The notes beneath the pieces are model-generated. The model ran no database searches and was not told where the DNA came from. It worked only from the letters and a program-made list of their open reading frames with translations. DNA of 13,745 nt, taken from contig CBFHTO010000077.1 in the NCBI GenBank assembly GCA_965658765.1, positions 1 to 13,745 on the forward strand. The letters run 5' to 3'. Both the position numbers and the translations under genes were made by a program. Numbering within the stretch: the first letter of the stretch is position 1; each line of letters begins with the position of its first letter. The DNA comes from Glaciecola sp965658765 (lineage in GTDB: Bacteria; Pseudomonadota; Gammaproteobacteria; Enterobacterales; Alteromonadaceae). Below, one piece after another: positions 1 to 7,568 of this stretch.

Positions 1-460
1 ACCTTGGGGTAGGCCAGATATGGCGCCGTTTAAGTTTACCAAAGCCATCAGCGCGGGTGAGGCGATCGACGTTTATAATTACGGTGAACACCGCCGAGAC
101 TTTACTTACATTGACGACATTGTTGAAGGTGTCATTCAAACTACCATGCACACAGCGATGTCTAATGATGCATGGGATGCAAAATCGCCTTCACCTAGCA
201 GCAGTAAGGCACCGTGGCGGGTGTACAATATCGGAGCACAAACGCCTGTACATTTGCTTACCTTTATCGAAACGATAGAAAACGCATTGGGCAAAACCGC
301 ACAAAAAAACCTTTTACCGATGCAGCCGGGTGATGTTCCAGATACATACGCAGACGTGCAGTCGCTTGTCGATGCGGTGGGTTACCAGCCATCTACAACA
401 TTAAGAGAGGGAATAGGCGAGTTTGTAAAGTGGTATAAATCCTTTTATAAAAATGCGTAA
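1..460 (+). CDS. UDP-glucuronate 4-epimerase-like NAD-dependent epimerase, 3' part
   Basis: The gene begins before the window; the open frame runs from base 2, so 152 C-terminal residues are visible and the stop is TAA at 458-460. The visible start reads PWGRPDM followed by FKFTKAI, and then RRDFTYIDDIVEGV, which are hallmarks of the UDP-glucuronate 4-epimerase (CapI-like) branch of the extended short-chain dehydrogenase/reductase family. These enzymes interconvert UDP-glucuronate and UDP-galacturonate in the cytoplasm for surface polysaccharide synthesis. The Rossmann NAD-binding part and the catalytic YxxxK motif lie outside the window. The late VYNIG segment and the C-terminal GYQPSTTLREGIGEFVKWY helix match the family's usual end, so the 3' end is intact. 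An ATG at 20 is internal, not the start. A related nucleotide-sugar epimerase specificity cannot be excluded. It probably ends a polysaccharide gene group to the left. Confidence 0.88.
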   Translation, partial: PWGRPDMAPFKFTKAISAGEAIDVYNYGEHRRDFTYIDDIVEGVIQTTMHTAMSNDAWDAKSPSPSSSKAPWRVYNIGAQTPVHLLTFIETIENALGKTAQKNLLPMQPGDVPDTYADVQSLVDAVGYQPSTTLREGIGEFVKWYKSFYKNA

Positions 461-493
461 CGAACGTTTATTTGCTTGATATCAATTCGCTTT

Positions 494-532
494 AAAAAAG
501 GGCGTAGAGTTTTGAATTCTACGCCCTTTTTT
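494..532. terminator. bidirectional intrinsic terminator between convergent genes
   Basis: A perfect 15-bp inverted repeat pairs 494-508 with 518-532 around a 9-base loop. The left arm starts with six A and the right arm ends with six T, so the hairpin has a U-tract in both directions. It lies 33 bases after the epimerase stop and about 110 bases after the metalloprotease stop, and can serve both. Confidence 0.92.
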
Positions 533-546
533 ATCAAAAACTAAGA

Positions 547-607
547 CGCTAAAGTCAGAGCGAGCCCAAGGCGCTATAGTCAGAGCGAACCCAAGGCTCT
601 ATCGTCA
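547..607. repeat. 25-bp tandem repeat, two units plus a decayed third
   Basis: Units at 547-571 and 572-596 agree at 23 of 25 positions and share the core CAGAGCGA(A/G)CCCAAGG. A third copy begins in register at 597 (CTCTATCGTCA) and fades after about 11 bases. The array lies between the terminator and the stop of the metalloprotease and contains no gene. Function unknown; replication slippage is a simple explanation for its origin. Confidence 0.8.
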
Positions 608-642
608 ACAGCTATTACAAAGCACGATTTCAAAATCAAGCC

Positions 643-3216
643 TCAAGAACGACTCTTATGAAATGCTCTGGCAACCCTGTCTTCTAAATAACGCTTGTGG
701 ATCTTGCTTGATTGATCACCGCGTGAGTTATCGACATAGTCTTCAATGCGTCTTAATTCATTGATGGCTGTGGCTTGTGTAATGGTGTCGTAGCTACTGT
801 CTTTTTCTAGACCTGATGCAGCAATTAAACGCTCTACATACTCTACTCGTAACTGCTGGCGATATGTGTTTACGTCGCTTTTTATATCAGATTTAAATAT
901 CCCATCGGTTAGGTCTTGCATTACTTCGGCTAAGTTATAGTTGTTGCCAAATAGTGCAGTATCGCTGATACGCATAGTCACGTTTGGATGCATTAAGTGG
1001 TCTAGCACACGCTTTTGCGCCGCAAGTAGCATAGCATGTATGCGAGGTGACTCGTCACGCCCCCAACCGCTAAAGCCTCTGCGTTGACGCTGTAGATACG
1101 CAAATAAGGGTTCCATCTCTTCTATAGCATCTGGTGCAAAGAAGTACGACATGAGTGTGCCCATTGCTTTACGTTGATAATCTTCTGGCACAGGCGTTAG
1201 TGGCTGGGTGTAGCCTTCTTGGCCTACAAGCGCTCTGTTTAAGTAAACACCACCAACGTAACGGCTGACTACTGACGCTTGTCTTGCAAATTCGCCAAAT
1301 AGAATGTTAACGCCGACGACTAGGTCGTTGTGAGAGCGACCATCTACTAGTAATTTTTCTTTTAACTTGCCAGCCGAGTCCTTAATCAACGCGAATCGGT
1401 CTTGGGCATAAGACACCGCGTCGCTCGACATATCAAAGATATTGATGCGTGGATCAACATGTCGACCTGGTGCACGCATATCGTCCGCATCGTTACCAAA
1501 TGCCAGGTCTGGCTCAGTTGAACGGTTCAATATGGCTTGTAAGCGTTTTTCTTCTTCCTCGGGGTCGTCTAATGCCACTGAATAACCGTATTGGATGACC
1601 CAGTCGTCGTAAGGTCCAGGTTTCTCAGTGTAAAAATCACCTTGCTCCATACCTACTGGCGCATAATTCACTGATGGATAGTCCATAACAGAACCCGCTA
1701 AAATCCCCTGAGTAACATTAATGTCGTGAGCTTCTCGATGACCATGCATTTGAGTCGCCATCATATTGTGGTTTAACCCAAGTGTGTGACCAATTTCATG
1801 CAAGATGAGATAATGCATGGATTGACGCAGCAGGCGGTCTTTTTCTATGTCGCCCATGCCTTGTGACAAGCCCGCGTAATGTGCAAACTGAGTGCCCATT
1901 TGCAGTTCATGGCCCATTGAACAGTACTGCATATTTTCTGAAGAGTTTTCTTCTGATACAGGCAAAGCGCTTGCTAGGGCTGAAGCACCATCGGTAAACA
2001 TTTCTTTGGCTAACCAACGACCCTGCAAAAAGCTATACTCGAGCATAATGTCTGAGGCGAGTATTTGTCCGGTTTCAGGGTGAGCAACGCTTGGTCCATA
2101 ACCACCAAAAGGAGGTCGAGGTGATGAAGTCCAACGCAATACATTATAGCGCACGTCGTCTGCGCTCCAGTCGGCGTCGTCAGGTTGAACTTTTACGACC
2201 ATCGCATTGCTAAAGCCTGCTTTTTCAAATGAGCTGTTCCATGCGAGTGCCGCATTGCGTATCGTATCGCGCCATTCAACAGGTGTAGTGTTTTCTATCC
2301 ACCAAACGATGGGTTCGACGGGATCAGAGATAGCGGCATCTGGATCTTTTTTAACTAGGTGCCAGCGATTGATCACATCTCGGTAATTGGCTGTTTCAGC
2401 ACTGGTTAAGTCGTCTTTTTGCTGAGTGAAAAAACCGACTCTAGAATCGTCTCTGCGCGGTTGAAAGTCGCTTTCGGGTACTTCCACAAATGCGTGTTGA
2501 ATGCTCAACGTCGTATAACGTTGGTCGGCTATCTCACCACCACCTGATACGCGAGGCGTCCCGTTTTCAAATACGTAATCGACGACTACGTGAGTGTTTT
2601 CTGGAAAGTTATTGATGTCGCTAATACGTGATTTATCTTTCGAAAACTTACCAGGTTTAAATGCTCTGTCGGCATTCTCACGCGGAGGCACAGGAGCAAC
2701 GCGGTGCAATGATTCGTTTTTAACTAAATCTTGTAATGAGAAAGCAATCTTTCCGTCTTCTTCGTGCTTTATTTCGGTTGACACAAGAATCGATTCACTG
2801 GTGTTAGCATCTGCAGCTCGGCTGATGGCGTTTTCAGGATCAAAGTAGAAACGCGATGACTTTGCAACCACATCAATCCGGTCAAAGTAGCGTTTAAATT
2901 CAATAAGTCGCGATTCGCGGTATTGCCCTCTAAAGGTACCTGCTGCGACAACACCGTCGACAGTAGAAGCAATATATAAAAAAGGTTTGTTCAAGTCGGC
3001 TTCGTCCAGCACAACCAACCCGCTGCCATCTTCCTTGTCACGGTAGATGTCCAAAAAGCCTTCGTAGGCCATTTGTTCTTCGAGTGTTTCAGCCAAGGTG
3101 GGTTCTTTATCCTCTTCCTTGTCTTCTTTACCTTCTTCATGACTTTCTGCGAAGCTAGTTTGTGTCAGTGCGAAAAACAATGCACTGGCCAAGGCGGTTT
3201 TTAGATGTGGTTTCAT
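643..3216 (-). CDS. secreted zinc-dependent metalloprotease (DUF5117/DUF4953 type)
   Basis: An 857-residue predicted exported protease. Residues 1-23 form a signal peptide (KPHLK, a hydrophobic core, then TSFA before the likely cleavage), followed by a strongly charged Glu/Lys-rich stretch at about 24-40. The metzincin zinc site HEIGHTLGLNH covers 473-483 (His473, His477 and His483 as ligands, Glu474 as the general base). A Met-turn SVMDYP follows with Met511, 28 residues after the last ligand. The long N-terminal part (DIYRDKEDGSGLVVL, FKRYFDRIDVV, VSTEIKHEEDGKI) resembles the DUF5117 region, and the part around the zinc site the DUF4953 region, of bacterial zinc-dependent metalloproteases of about 800 residues. 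The substrate is unknown; a periplasmic or extracellular location is inferred from the signal peptide. The ATG start is preferred because the signal peptide begins there; the ribosome site is weak. It lies 153 bases behind the ABC transporter gene on the same strand. Confidence 0.88.
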   Translation of the reverse strand: MKPHLKTALASALFFALTQTSFAESHEEGKEDKEEDKEPTLAETLEEQMAYEGFLDIYRDKEDGSGLVVLDEADLNKPFLYIASTVDGVVAAGTFRGQYRESRLIEFKRYFDRIDVVAKSSRFYFDPENAISRAADANTSESILVSTEIKHEEDGKIAFSLQDLVKNESLHRVAPVPPRENADRAFKPGKFSKDKSRISDINNFPENTHVVVDYVFENGTPRVSGGGEIADQRYTTLSIQHAFVEVPESDFQPRRDDSRVGFFTQQKDDLTSAETANYRDVINRWHLVKKDPDAAISDPVEPIVWWIENTTPVEWRDTIRNAALAWNSSFEKAGFSNAMVVKVQPDDADWSADDVRYNVLRWTSSPRPPFGGYGPSVAHPETGQILASDIMLEYSFLQGRWLAKEMFTDGASALASALPVSEENSSENMQYCSMGHELQMGTQFAHYAGLSQGMGDIEKDRLLRQSMHYLILHEIGHTLGLNHNMMATQMHGHREAHDINVTQGILAGSVMDYPSVNYAPVGMEQGDFYTEKPGPYDDWVIQYGYSVALDDPEEEEKRLQAILNRSTEPDLAFGNDADDMRAPGRHVDPRINIFDMSSDAVSYAQDRFALIKDSAGKLKEKLLVDGRSHNDLVVGVNILFGEFARQASVVSRYVGGVYLNRALVGQEGYTQPLTPVPEDYQRKAMGTLMSYFFAPDAIEEMEPLFAYLQRQRRGFSGWGRDESPRIHAMLLAAQKRVLDHLMHPNVTMRISDTALFGNNYNLAEVMQDLTDGIFKSDIKSDVNTYRQQLRVEYVERLIAASGLEKDSSYDTITQATAINELRRIEDYVDNSRGDQSSKIHKRYLEDRVARAFHKSRS

Positions 3217-3252
3217 ATCGTTATCCGTTATTTTTATTTATGTAATTTGAAA

Positions 3253-3270
3253 TGAAACGAGTACGTTTCA
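3253..3270. promoter_or_regulatory. inverted repeat upstream of the metalloprotease gene
   Basis: TGAAACG at 3253-3259 and CGTTTCA at 3264-3270 form a perfect 7-bp dyad with a 4-base centre, 37 bases upstream of the metalloprotease ATG. A second dyad, TACTA-CCA-TAGTA at 3273-3285, lies just beyond it. There is no T-run after either, so an operator is more likely than a terminator. No clear -35/-10 pair could be assigned nearby. The regulator is unknown. Confidence 0.35.
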
Positions 3271-3369
3271 CTTACTACCATAGTAGCAAGCCCGAGGCAT
3301 AAGTGAAGGAACAGGGCGTATTTGTTGGGTCAAAAACGGCAAAAGAGTGTGACGAAATGTTTCAATCAA

Positions 3370-5262
3370 TTAATCGACTAATTGTAAATCGACAAACTCC
3401 TTGTACACCGAGCTCGTTTGGTAAAGTGATTTGTGACTGCCAGTGGCCACTAAACTACCTTGTTCTAGGACCAGAATATTGTCAGCATGCACTACCGTTG
3501 ATAACCTATGTGCGATGATCAAAGTTGTTTTAGATGACATCAGTGTTTCAAGCGCCTTTTTAACCAGTTGCTCTGATTGTGCGTCGAGCGCGCTTGTGGC
3601 TTCGTCGAGAAGTAAAATGGGCCGTTCAGACACAATCGCCCTTGCAATAGCGATGCGTTGACGCTGGCCACCACTTAATTTGACCCCTCTTTCTCCTAAT
3701 TCACTGTGATAAGTATTTGGTAGTTGTTCAATAAATTCGTCTGCATATGCGAGCTTTGCTGCTTTTTTTATTTCTTCTATGCTTGCGTTGGGCTTTGAAA
3801 ATGCAATGTTGTCGGCCACACTCCCTGCAAATATTACTGGATCTTGAGGAACCAGCGCAAAGAGTTGCCTGACACTATCTAGTTGTATAGATTCAATCGG
3901 GTGGCCAAATAAGTTGATTGTTCCATGGTCAATATCATAGAAGCGCTGCAAGAGCTCAAACAAAGTCGATTTGCCTGCACCACTGTGCCCAACAATAGCG
4001 ACTTTTTGGCCAGCTTTTACGCTAAAACTTAGCTTATCAATGACATATTTAGTAGATGAAGCGCTTGTACCTAAGTCTTCGTTAGACACTCGGCTGCCTG
4101 GAATATCTTGTTTTAAGCCGTCTTTTAGTGCTTTATCTAATGTTTTGCCTAATACTTTGTCTTGTGGGTAAGCAAAGCATATCTCTTTTGCTTGTATAAT
4201 TGGCGGTTCAACATTTGATCGTTTGGGATCAAGTGGCTCTGAAGATTCGCCAGAGTTATTGTTACAAACAGCAGGACCTTTGCCTTGTATTAAATCTTCA
4301 AAGCCTAGCTTGCCAGTGTCCTTAAGATCAGGTGTTTGATTGAGCAGTTCAATAATGCGCTCTGACGCGCCAGCGGCTTTTTGCAATTCGCCTACTACCT
4401 CGCTGATGGTCGCTATGGCACCACCCGCTAACACAGCATAAAATACAAAGGCAGTTAGCTGCCCCGCGCTAAGTGTACCGTCTATGACTGATAATGCGCC
4501 TACATATGCCACCGCAAAAATAGCACTCAATGAAATAACCATTACGACCGAAATGAGCAATGCGCGATAATAGATTCGTCGCTTTGCTTGTGCCATAACC
4601 GATTCTACTTTTTCTGAAAATAACACACTGCTGCGTGTCTGATGATTATACGATTGTACGGTGTGAATTTCGTGGAGACTTTCATCCACCATCGCGCCTA
4701 CTTGCGCTACCGTGTCTTGACTTAACTTACTGTGTGTTCTGACTTTTGCACCAAGTACTCTAATGGGCACTAAGATCAAAGGTACCGCGATAAATACCAT
4801 TAGGGTTAAAGACCAGCTAGTAAAAGCCATTAAAAACAAAGCACCCACAAACATCACGAGTGAACGCAGAGCCATCGAAACGCCTGTACCTACAACGGAT
4901 TGCAGCAGTGTAGTGTCGCTGGTAAAGCGTGAGATTATTTCCCCTGTACGGGTACTTTGAAAAAACTTAGGAGGCAATCCTACTAGATGATCAAACAAGT
5001 TCCGTCGTATGTCTGCACACACGCGTTCTCCTAACCAAACCATCCAATAAAAGCGAAAAAAGGTGGCAACGCTGCCGAACATAACAACGCCAAGCACGGC
5101 AAATAGCGCGTTTTGCAAGGCGACGGTGTTATTGTTAACAAAGCCTTGGTCTATTACATATTTAACACCTTGACCAAGCAGCAACCAAGCTATGGAGCTC
5201 ATCATCAACGCGCTTAATGCGATGATAAGTTGTGATTTATATGGGCGTAAAAAACCAAACAA
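3370..5262 (-). CDS. MsbA-like ABC exporter half-transporter (TMD-NBD fusion)
   Basis: A 630-residue inner-membrane exporter subunit: an ABC transmembrane domain with several hydrophobic segments at about 8-290, then an ATPase domain to the C-terminus. Visible ATPase motifs are A-loop Tyr365 (FAYP), Walker A GHSGAGKST at 425-433, Q-loop Gln473, signature LSGGQ at 529-533, Walker B ILLLDE ending at Glu554, and switch His585. All catalytic residues are present. The transmembrane part (WLGERVCADIRR, TRTGEIISRFTSDTTLLQSVVGTGVSMALR) fits the MsbA-related proteobacterial family TIGR02204, whose substrate is not settled; such proteins act as dimers. About 35 extra residues lie between the A-loop and Walker A. 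The first codon in this frame is TTG at 5260-5262 with no ribosome site. An ATT at 5287-5289, nine codons upstream with AAAAGG at good spacing, may be the true start. The upstream 215-residue gene ends about 60 bases before, so co-transcription is possible. Confidence 0.9.
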   Translation of the reverse strand: MFGFLRPYKSQLIIALSALMMSSIAWLLLGQGVKYVIDQGFVNNNTVALQNALFAVLGVVMFGSVATFFRFYWMVWLGERVCADIRRNLFDHLVGLPPKFFQSTRTGEIISRFTSDTTLLQSVVGTGVSMALRSLVMFVGALFLMAFTSWSLTLMVFIAVPLILVPIRVLGAKVRTHSKLSQDTVAQVGAMVDESLHEIHTVQSYNHQTRSSVLFSEKVESVMAQAKRRIYYRALLISVVMVISLSAIFAVAYVGALSVIDGTLSAGQLTAFVFYAVLAGGAIATISEVVGELQKAAGASERIIELLNQTPDLKDTGKLGFEDLIQGKGPAVCNNNSGESSEPLDPKRSNVEPPIIQAKEICFAYPQDKVLGKTLDKALKDGLKQDIPGSRVSNEDLGTSASSTKYVIDKLSFSVKAGQKVAIVGHSGAGKSTLFELLQRFYDIDHGTINLFGHPIESIQLDSVRQLFALVPQDPVIFAGSVADNIAFSKPNASIEEIKKAAKLAYADEFIEQLPNTYHSELGERGVKLSGGQRQRIAIARAIVSERPILLLDEATSALDAQSEQLVKKALETLMSSKTTLIIAHRLSTVVHADNILVLEQGSLVATGSHKSLYQTSSVYKEFVDLQLVD

Positions 5263-5286
5263 CCAGCTGAGTATTTTTCTACTTTT

Positions 5287-5304
5287 AATGAGTATTGCCT
5301 TTTA
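5287..5304 (-). promoter_or_regulatory. ribosome binding site and possible ATT start of the ABC transporter gene
   Basis: On the minus strand an AAAAGG motif is followed by eight bases and then ATT at 5289-5287, in frame with the ABC transporter. The nine codons from ATT to the TTG at 5262 encode IKSRKILSW, and the join ILSWLFGFLRPYK looks like the usual N-terminus of this family. An in-frame TAA lies five codons upstream of the ATT, so only ATT, CTC, ATA or the unsupported TTG remain as starts. ATT initiation is rare but known, as in infC. Confidence 0.5.
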
Positions 5305-5349
5305 TTGATATTAATATTTTCAATGAAGAATTGGGGCTTTTGTATCGTA

Positions 5350-5997
5350 TTAGGCTTTTGAGCCATTTGATTTTACAAAGCGATGCCATTCGATTTCTGT
5401 CGATAACAACAATTCCCTAAGCGACAGCGCACGGGGTATAGCCTTGCCTCGGACCGTCCAGCGATGGCCTGCACAGCCAGATGCGAGTATACTTTTGGTT
5501 GGCTTGAGCAAAAGGTATTTAGCCTGCTTAGGCACGATATCAAAATACTCACCTGATTTTGAGAACCAGCCAAATTTATTCAAATGTAAACGGTCGTTGG
5601 CCATAATATCGATGCAATCTAACTCTATGTGCTGTTCACCTAAAATTTCAACATAAACAGGTACAACATCACCTTGTTTCGCCGTTTGAGAGTACCACGT
5701 CAGTGTGCGGTCTGGGCTTTGTGAGCTCAAAGGGCATTTTGCCGACTGCTTGTACTGCCATGAACCGTTATGCACATCGACATCAATAGGCGCTTTGCCT
5801 TCTAGTAAATACAAGCAGGCATTTTTAATATGGTGTGTCAGGCCTTTTAATTTGCGTTTTAATAAAACGGGGTCGCTTATTGTGCTGTTTGCTAAGACCT
5901 GCAGCTCTCTTTCATACAAAGCGTTACTTAATTCAGCAAAATTGGGGTATTTGCTGCTCAAGTGAAAAATGTCTGTTTGATGCTTTGTTTCGTTCAT
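5350..5997 (-). CDS. unrecognised 215-residue protein
   Basis: I do not recognise a family. The ATG at 5995-5997 follows a good promoter, and the frame is intact to TAA at 5350-5352. There is no signal peptide or membrane segment, so it is probably cytoplasmic. The N-terminal third (about 15-68) looks helical, with many Leu, Lys and His (AELSNALYERELQVLAN, LLKRKLKGLTHHIKNACLYLLEG). The middle (about 95-165) looks like beta strands (LTWYSQTAKQGDVVPVYVEILG, IELDCIDI, YFDIVPK, YLLLKP). The C-terminal part has SGCAGHRWTVRG at 173-184 and a closing helix. It carries four cysteines (61, 88, 128, 175) without a clear metal-binding pattern. It stands between the eno terminators and the ABC exporter gene and may share a transcript with the exporter. 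That placement does not define a function. Confidence 0.75.
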   Translation of the reverse strand: MNETKHQTDIFHLSSKYPNFAELSNALYERELQVLANSTISDPVLLKRKLKGLTHHIKNACLYLLEGKAPIDVDVHNGSWQYKQSAKCPLSSQSPDRTLTWYSQTAKQGDVVPVYVEILGEQHIELDCIDIMANDRLHLNKFGWFSKSGEYFDIVPKQAKYLLLKPTKSILASGCAGHRWTVRGKAIPRALSLRELLLSTEIEWHRFVKSNGSKA

Positions 5998-6027
5998 TAT
6001 GTAAATATTAGAGGGCTTATTTTTTTG

Positions 6028-6056
6028 ATTAAAGTGCTTAACCGTAGATAGTACAA
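6028..6056 (-). promoter_or_regulatory. sigma-70-type promoter of the 215-residue gene
   Basis: On the minus strand, TTGTAC (6056-6051), a 17-base spacer and TTTAAT (6033-6028) match the -35 box at 3 of 6 and the -10 box at 5 of 6 positions. The predicted transcript starts about 25 bases before the ATG. It lies downstream of the eno terminators, giving the unknown gene and perhaps the ABC exporter their own transcription unit. Confidence 0.55.
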
Positions 6057-6114
6057 GAAAACCTATAGTTCACGAAATGTTTGCAAAAAATATTTGCGTA
6101 ATACGCTTTGTTTA

Positions 6115-6146
6115 AAGAACAAAAAGCAAGGCTTGATGGCTTGCTT
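6115..6146 (-). terminator. second terminator-like hairpin downstream of eno
   Basis: On the minus strand AAGCAAG (6146-6140), a 9-base loop and CTTGCTT (6130-6124) are followed by a T-rich tail (TTTGTTCTTT). The stem is short and less GC-rich than the main eno terminator, so it may be a backup site. Confidence 0.4.
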
Positions 6147-6172
6147 CGCGTTAACAAGTTTGTGGACGGCAC

Positions 6173-6217
6173 AAAAAAGGCACGCATTAAAGTGCATAAA
6201 CCACTTCAATGCGTGCC
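6173..6217 (-). terminator. intrinsic terminator of eno
   Basis: On the minus strand a 16-bp stem (6217-6202 with 6194-6179, one G-U pair) encloses a 7-base loop and is followed by six T (6178-6173). It begins 29 bases after the eno stop and should end the pyrG-eno transcript. Confidence 0.92.
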
Positions 6218-6245
6218 CATTAATTGCAAGACCTTTAAAAGCGTT

Positions 6246-7538
6246 TTACTGCCCTTTTATTTCGCTACGTCCTTTATATGGCGCAGCTTCGCCTAGTTCA
6301 CCTTCAATACGAAGTAATTGATTGTACTTGGCAACACGGTCAGAGCGGCAAAGCGATCCCGTTTTAATTTGTCCTGCTGCAGTACCGACCGCTAAATCGG
6401 CAATGGTCGCGTCTTCTGTTTCACCACTTCTATGAGAGATGACTGCAGTAAAGCCAGCTTCTTTCGCCATGCGGATTGCGTTCAAAGTCTCAGTCAAAGA
6501 ACCGATTTGATTGAATTTGATTAAGATGCTGTTTCCTACACCATTCTCGATACCACGACTTAAAATCTTTGTGTTAGTTACAAACAAATCGTCGCCGACT
6601 AATTGCGCTTTTGTGCCTAAGATTTCGGTCAGGTAAGCCCAACCGTCCCAATCACTTTCATCTAGCCCATCTTCGATGCTCACAATCGGATATTGTGCGG
6701 TTAAGTCGGCTAAATAGTCGCTAAAGCCTTTTGAATCAAAGGATTTGCTCTCGCCACCAAGCACGTATTGCCCATCTTTATAAAACTCTGATGCAGCACA
6801 ATCAAGCGCGAGGGTAACGTCTTCGTTCATTTTGTATCCCGCGTTCTCAACAGCTTGCACGATCACGGCAAGTGCTTCAGCATTAGAACTTAAGTTAGGT
6901 GCAAAGCCACCTTCGTCACCAACAGCGGTATTCAAGCCTTTGGCATTGAGTACTTTTTTAAGTGCATGAAATATTTCAGCGCCCATGCGTAAAGCTTCGG
7001 CAAAGTTTTTAGCACCAACTGGCTGAATCATAAACTCTTGAATATCAACGTTATTATCAGCATGCTCGCCACCGTTGATGATGTTCATCATAGGTACTGG
7101 CATTGAATATTCGCCAGACGTGCCATTCAGGTCTGCGATATGTGCGTACAGCGGCTTGCCTGCGCTAATGGCTTGAGCTTTGGCAACTGCTAAAGACACG
7201 GCTAAAATGGCGTTTGCGCCAAGCGTTTCTTTATTTTCTGTGCCGTCTAAGTCGATCATGACTTGGTCTATTTCGGCCTGCTCATTTGCTTCTTTGCCCA
7301 ACAATGCTGGAGCAATTGCATCATTAATTGCAGCGACAGCTTTTAAGACCCCTTTGCCTAAATAGCGACCTTTGTCTCCATCACGAAGTTCAAGTGCTTC
7401 TCTTGAGCCGGTAGATGCGCCAGACGGAGCAGCGGCTCTGCCCATCGCACCGCATTCTAAATACACGTCGGCTTCTACAGTCGGGTTGCCTCTTGAATCT
7501 AAAATTTCACGTCCAACAATTCGGCTAATTTTGGCCAT
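6246..7538 (-). CDS. eno: enolase (phosphopyruvate hydratase)
   Basis: Converts 2-phosphoglycerate to phosphoenolpyruvate in glycolysis and gluconeogenesis; in many gammaproteobacteria it is also a part of the RNA degradosome. The 430-residue length is normal (about 432 in E. coli). Catalytic residues are in place: Glu209 (VGDEGG) and Lys341, with Mg ligands Asp246 (ALDCAASEFY), Glu289 (SIEDGL) and Asp316 (GDDLFVTN). His159, His369 and the Ser-Gly-Ala-Ser-Thr-Gly loop at 39-44 are also present. The family signature ILIKFNQIGSLTET is at 338-351. The ATG is preceded by AAGGA at six bases. It begins 30 bases after the pyrG stop on the same strand, the conserved pyrG-eno arrangement, and ends at a strong terminator. 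No sign of transfer or damage. Confidence 0.99.
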   Translation of the reverse strand: MAKISRIVGREILDSRGNPTVEADVYLECGAMGRAAAPSGASTGSREALELRDGDKGRYLGKGVLKAVAAINDAIAPALLGKEANEQAEIDQVMIDLDGTENKETLGANAILAVSLAVAKAQAISAGKPLYAHIADLNGTSGEYSMPVPMMNIINGGEHADNNVDIQEFMIQPVGAKNFAEALRMGAEIFHALKKVLNAKGLNTAVGDEGGFAPNLSSNAEALAVIVQAVENAGYKMNEDVTLALDCAASEFYKDGQYVLGGESKSFDSKGFSDYLADLTAQYPIVSIEDGLDESDWDGWAYLTEILGTKAQLVGDDLFVTNTKILSRGIENGVGNSILIKFNQIGSLTETLNAIRMAKEAGFTAVISHRSGETEDATIADLAVGTAAGQIKTGSLCRSDRVAKYNQLLRIEGELGEAAPYKGRSEIKGQ

Positions 7539-7568
7539 TGGTTTTCCTTTTAACTTGCTTGATTGATT

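Noticed and set aside
547..607. Repeat array considered as a CRISPR
   Set aside because: The 25-base units are directly joined with no spacers, there are only two to three of them, and no cas gene is present.
3303..3518. Plus-strand open frame of 71 codons
   Set aside because: It overlaps the end of the ABC transporter on the opposite strand, has no recognisable product, and looks like a shadow of that gene.
6094..6321. Two overlapping plus-strand open frames
   Set aside because: They run through the eno terminator hairpins and into the antisense of eno; composition and overlap argue against coding.
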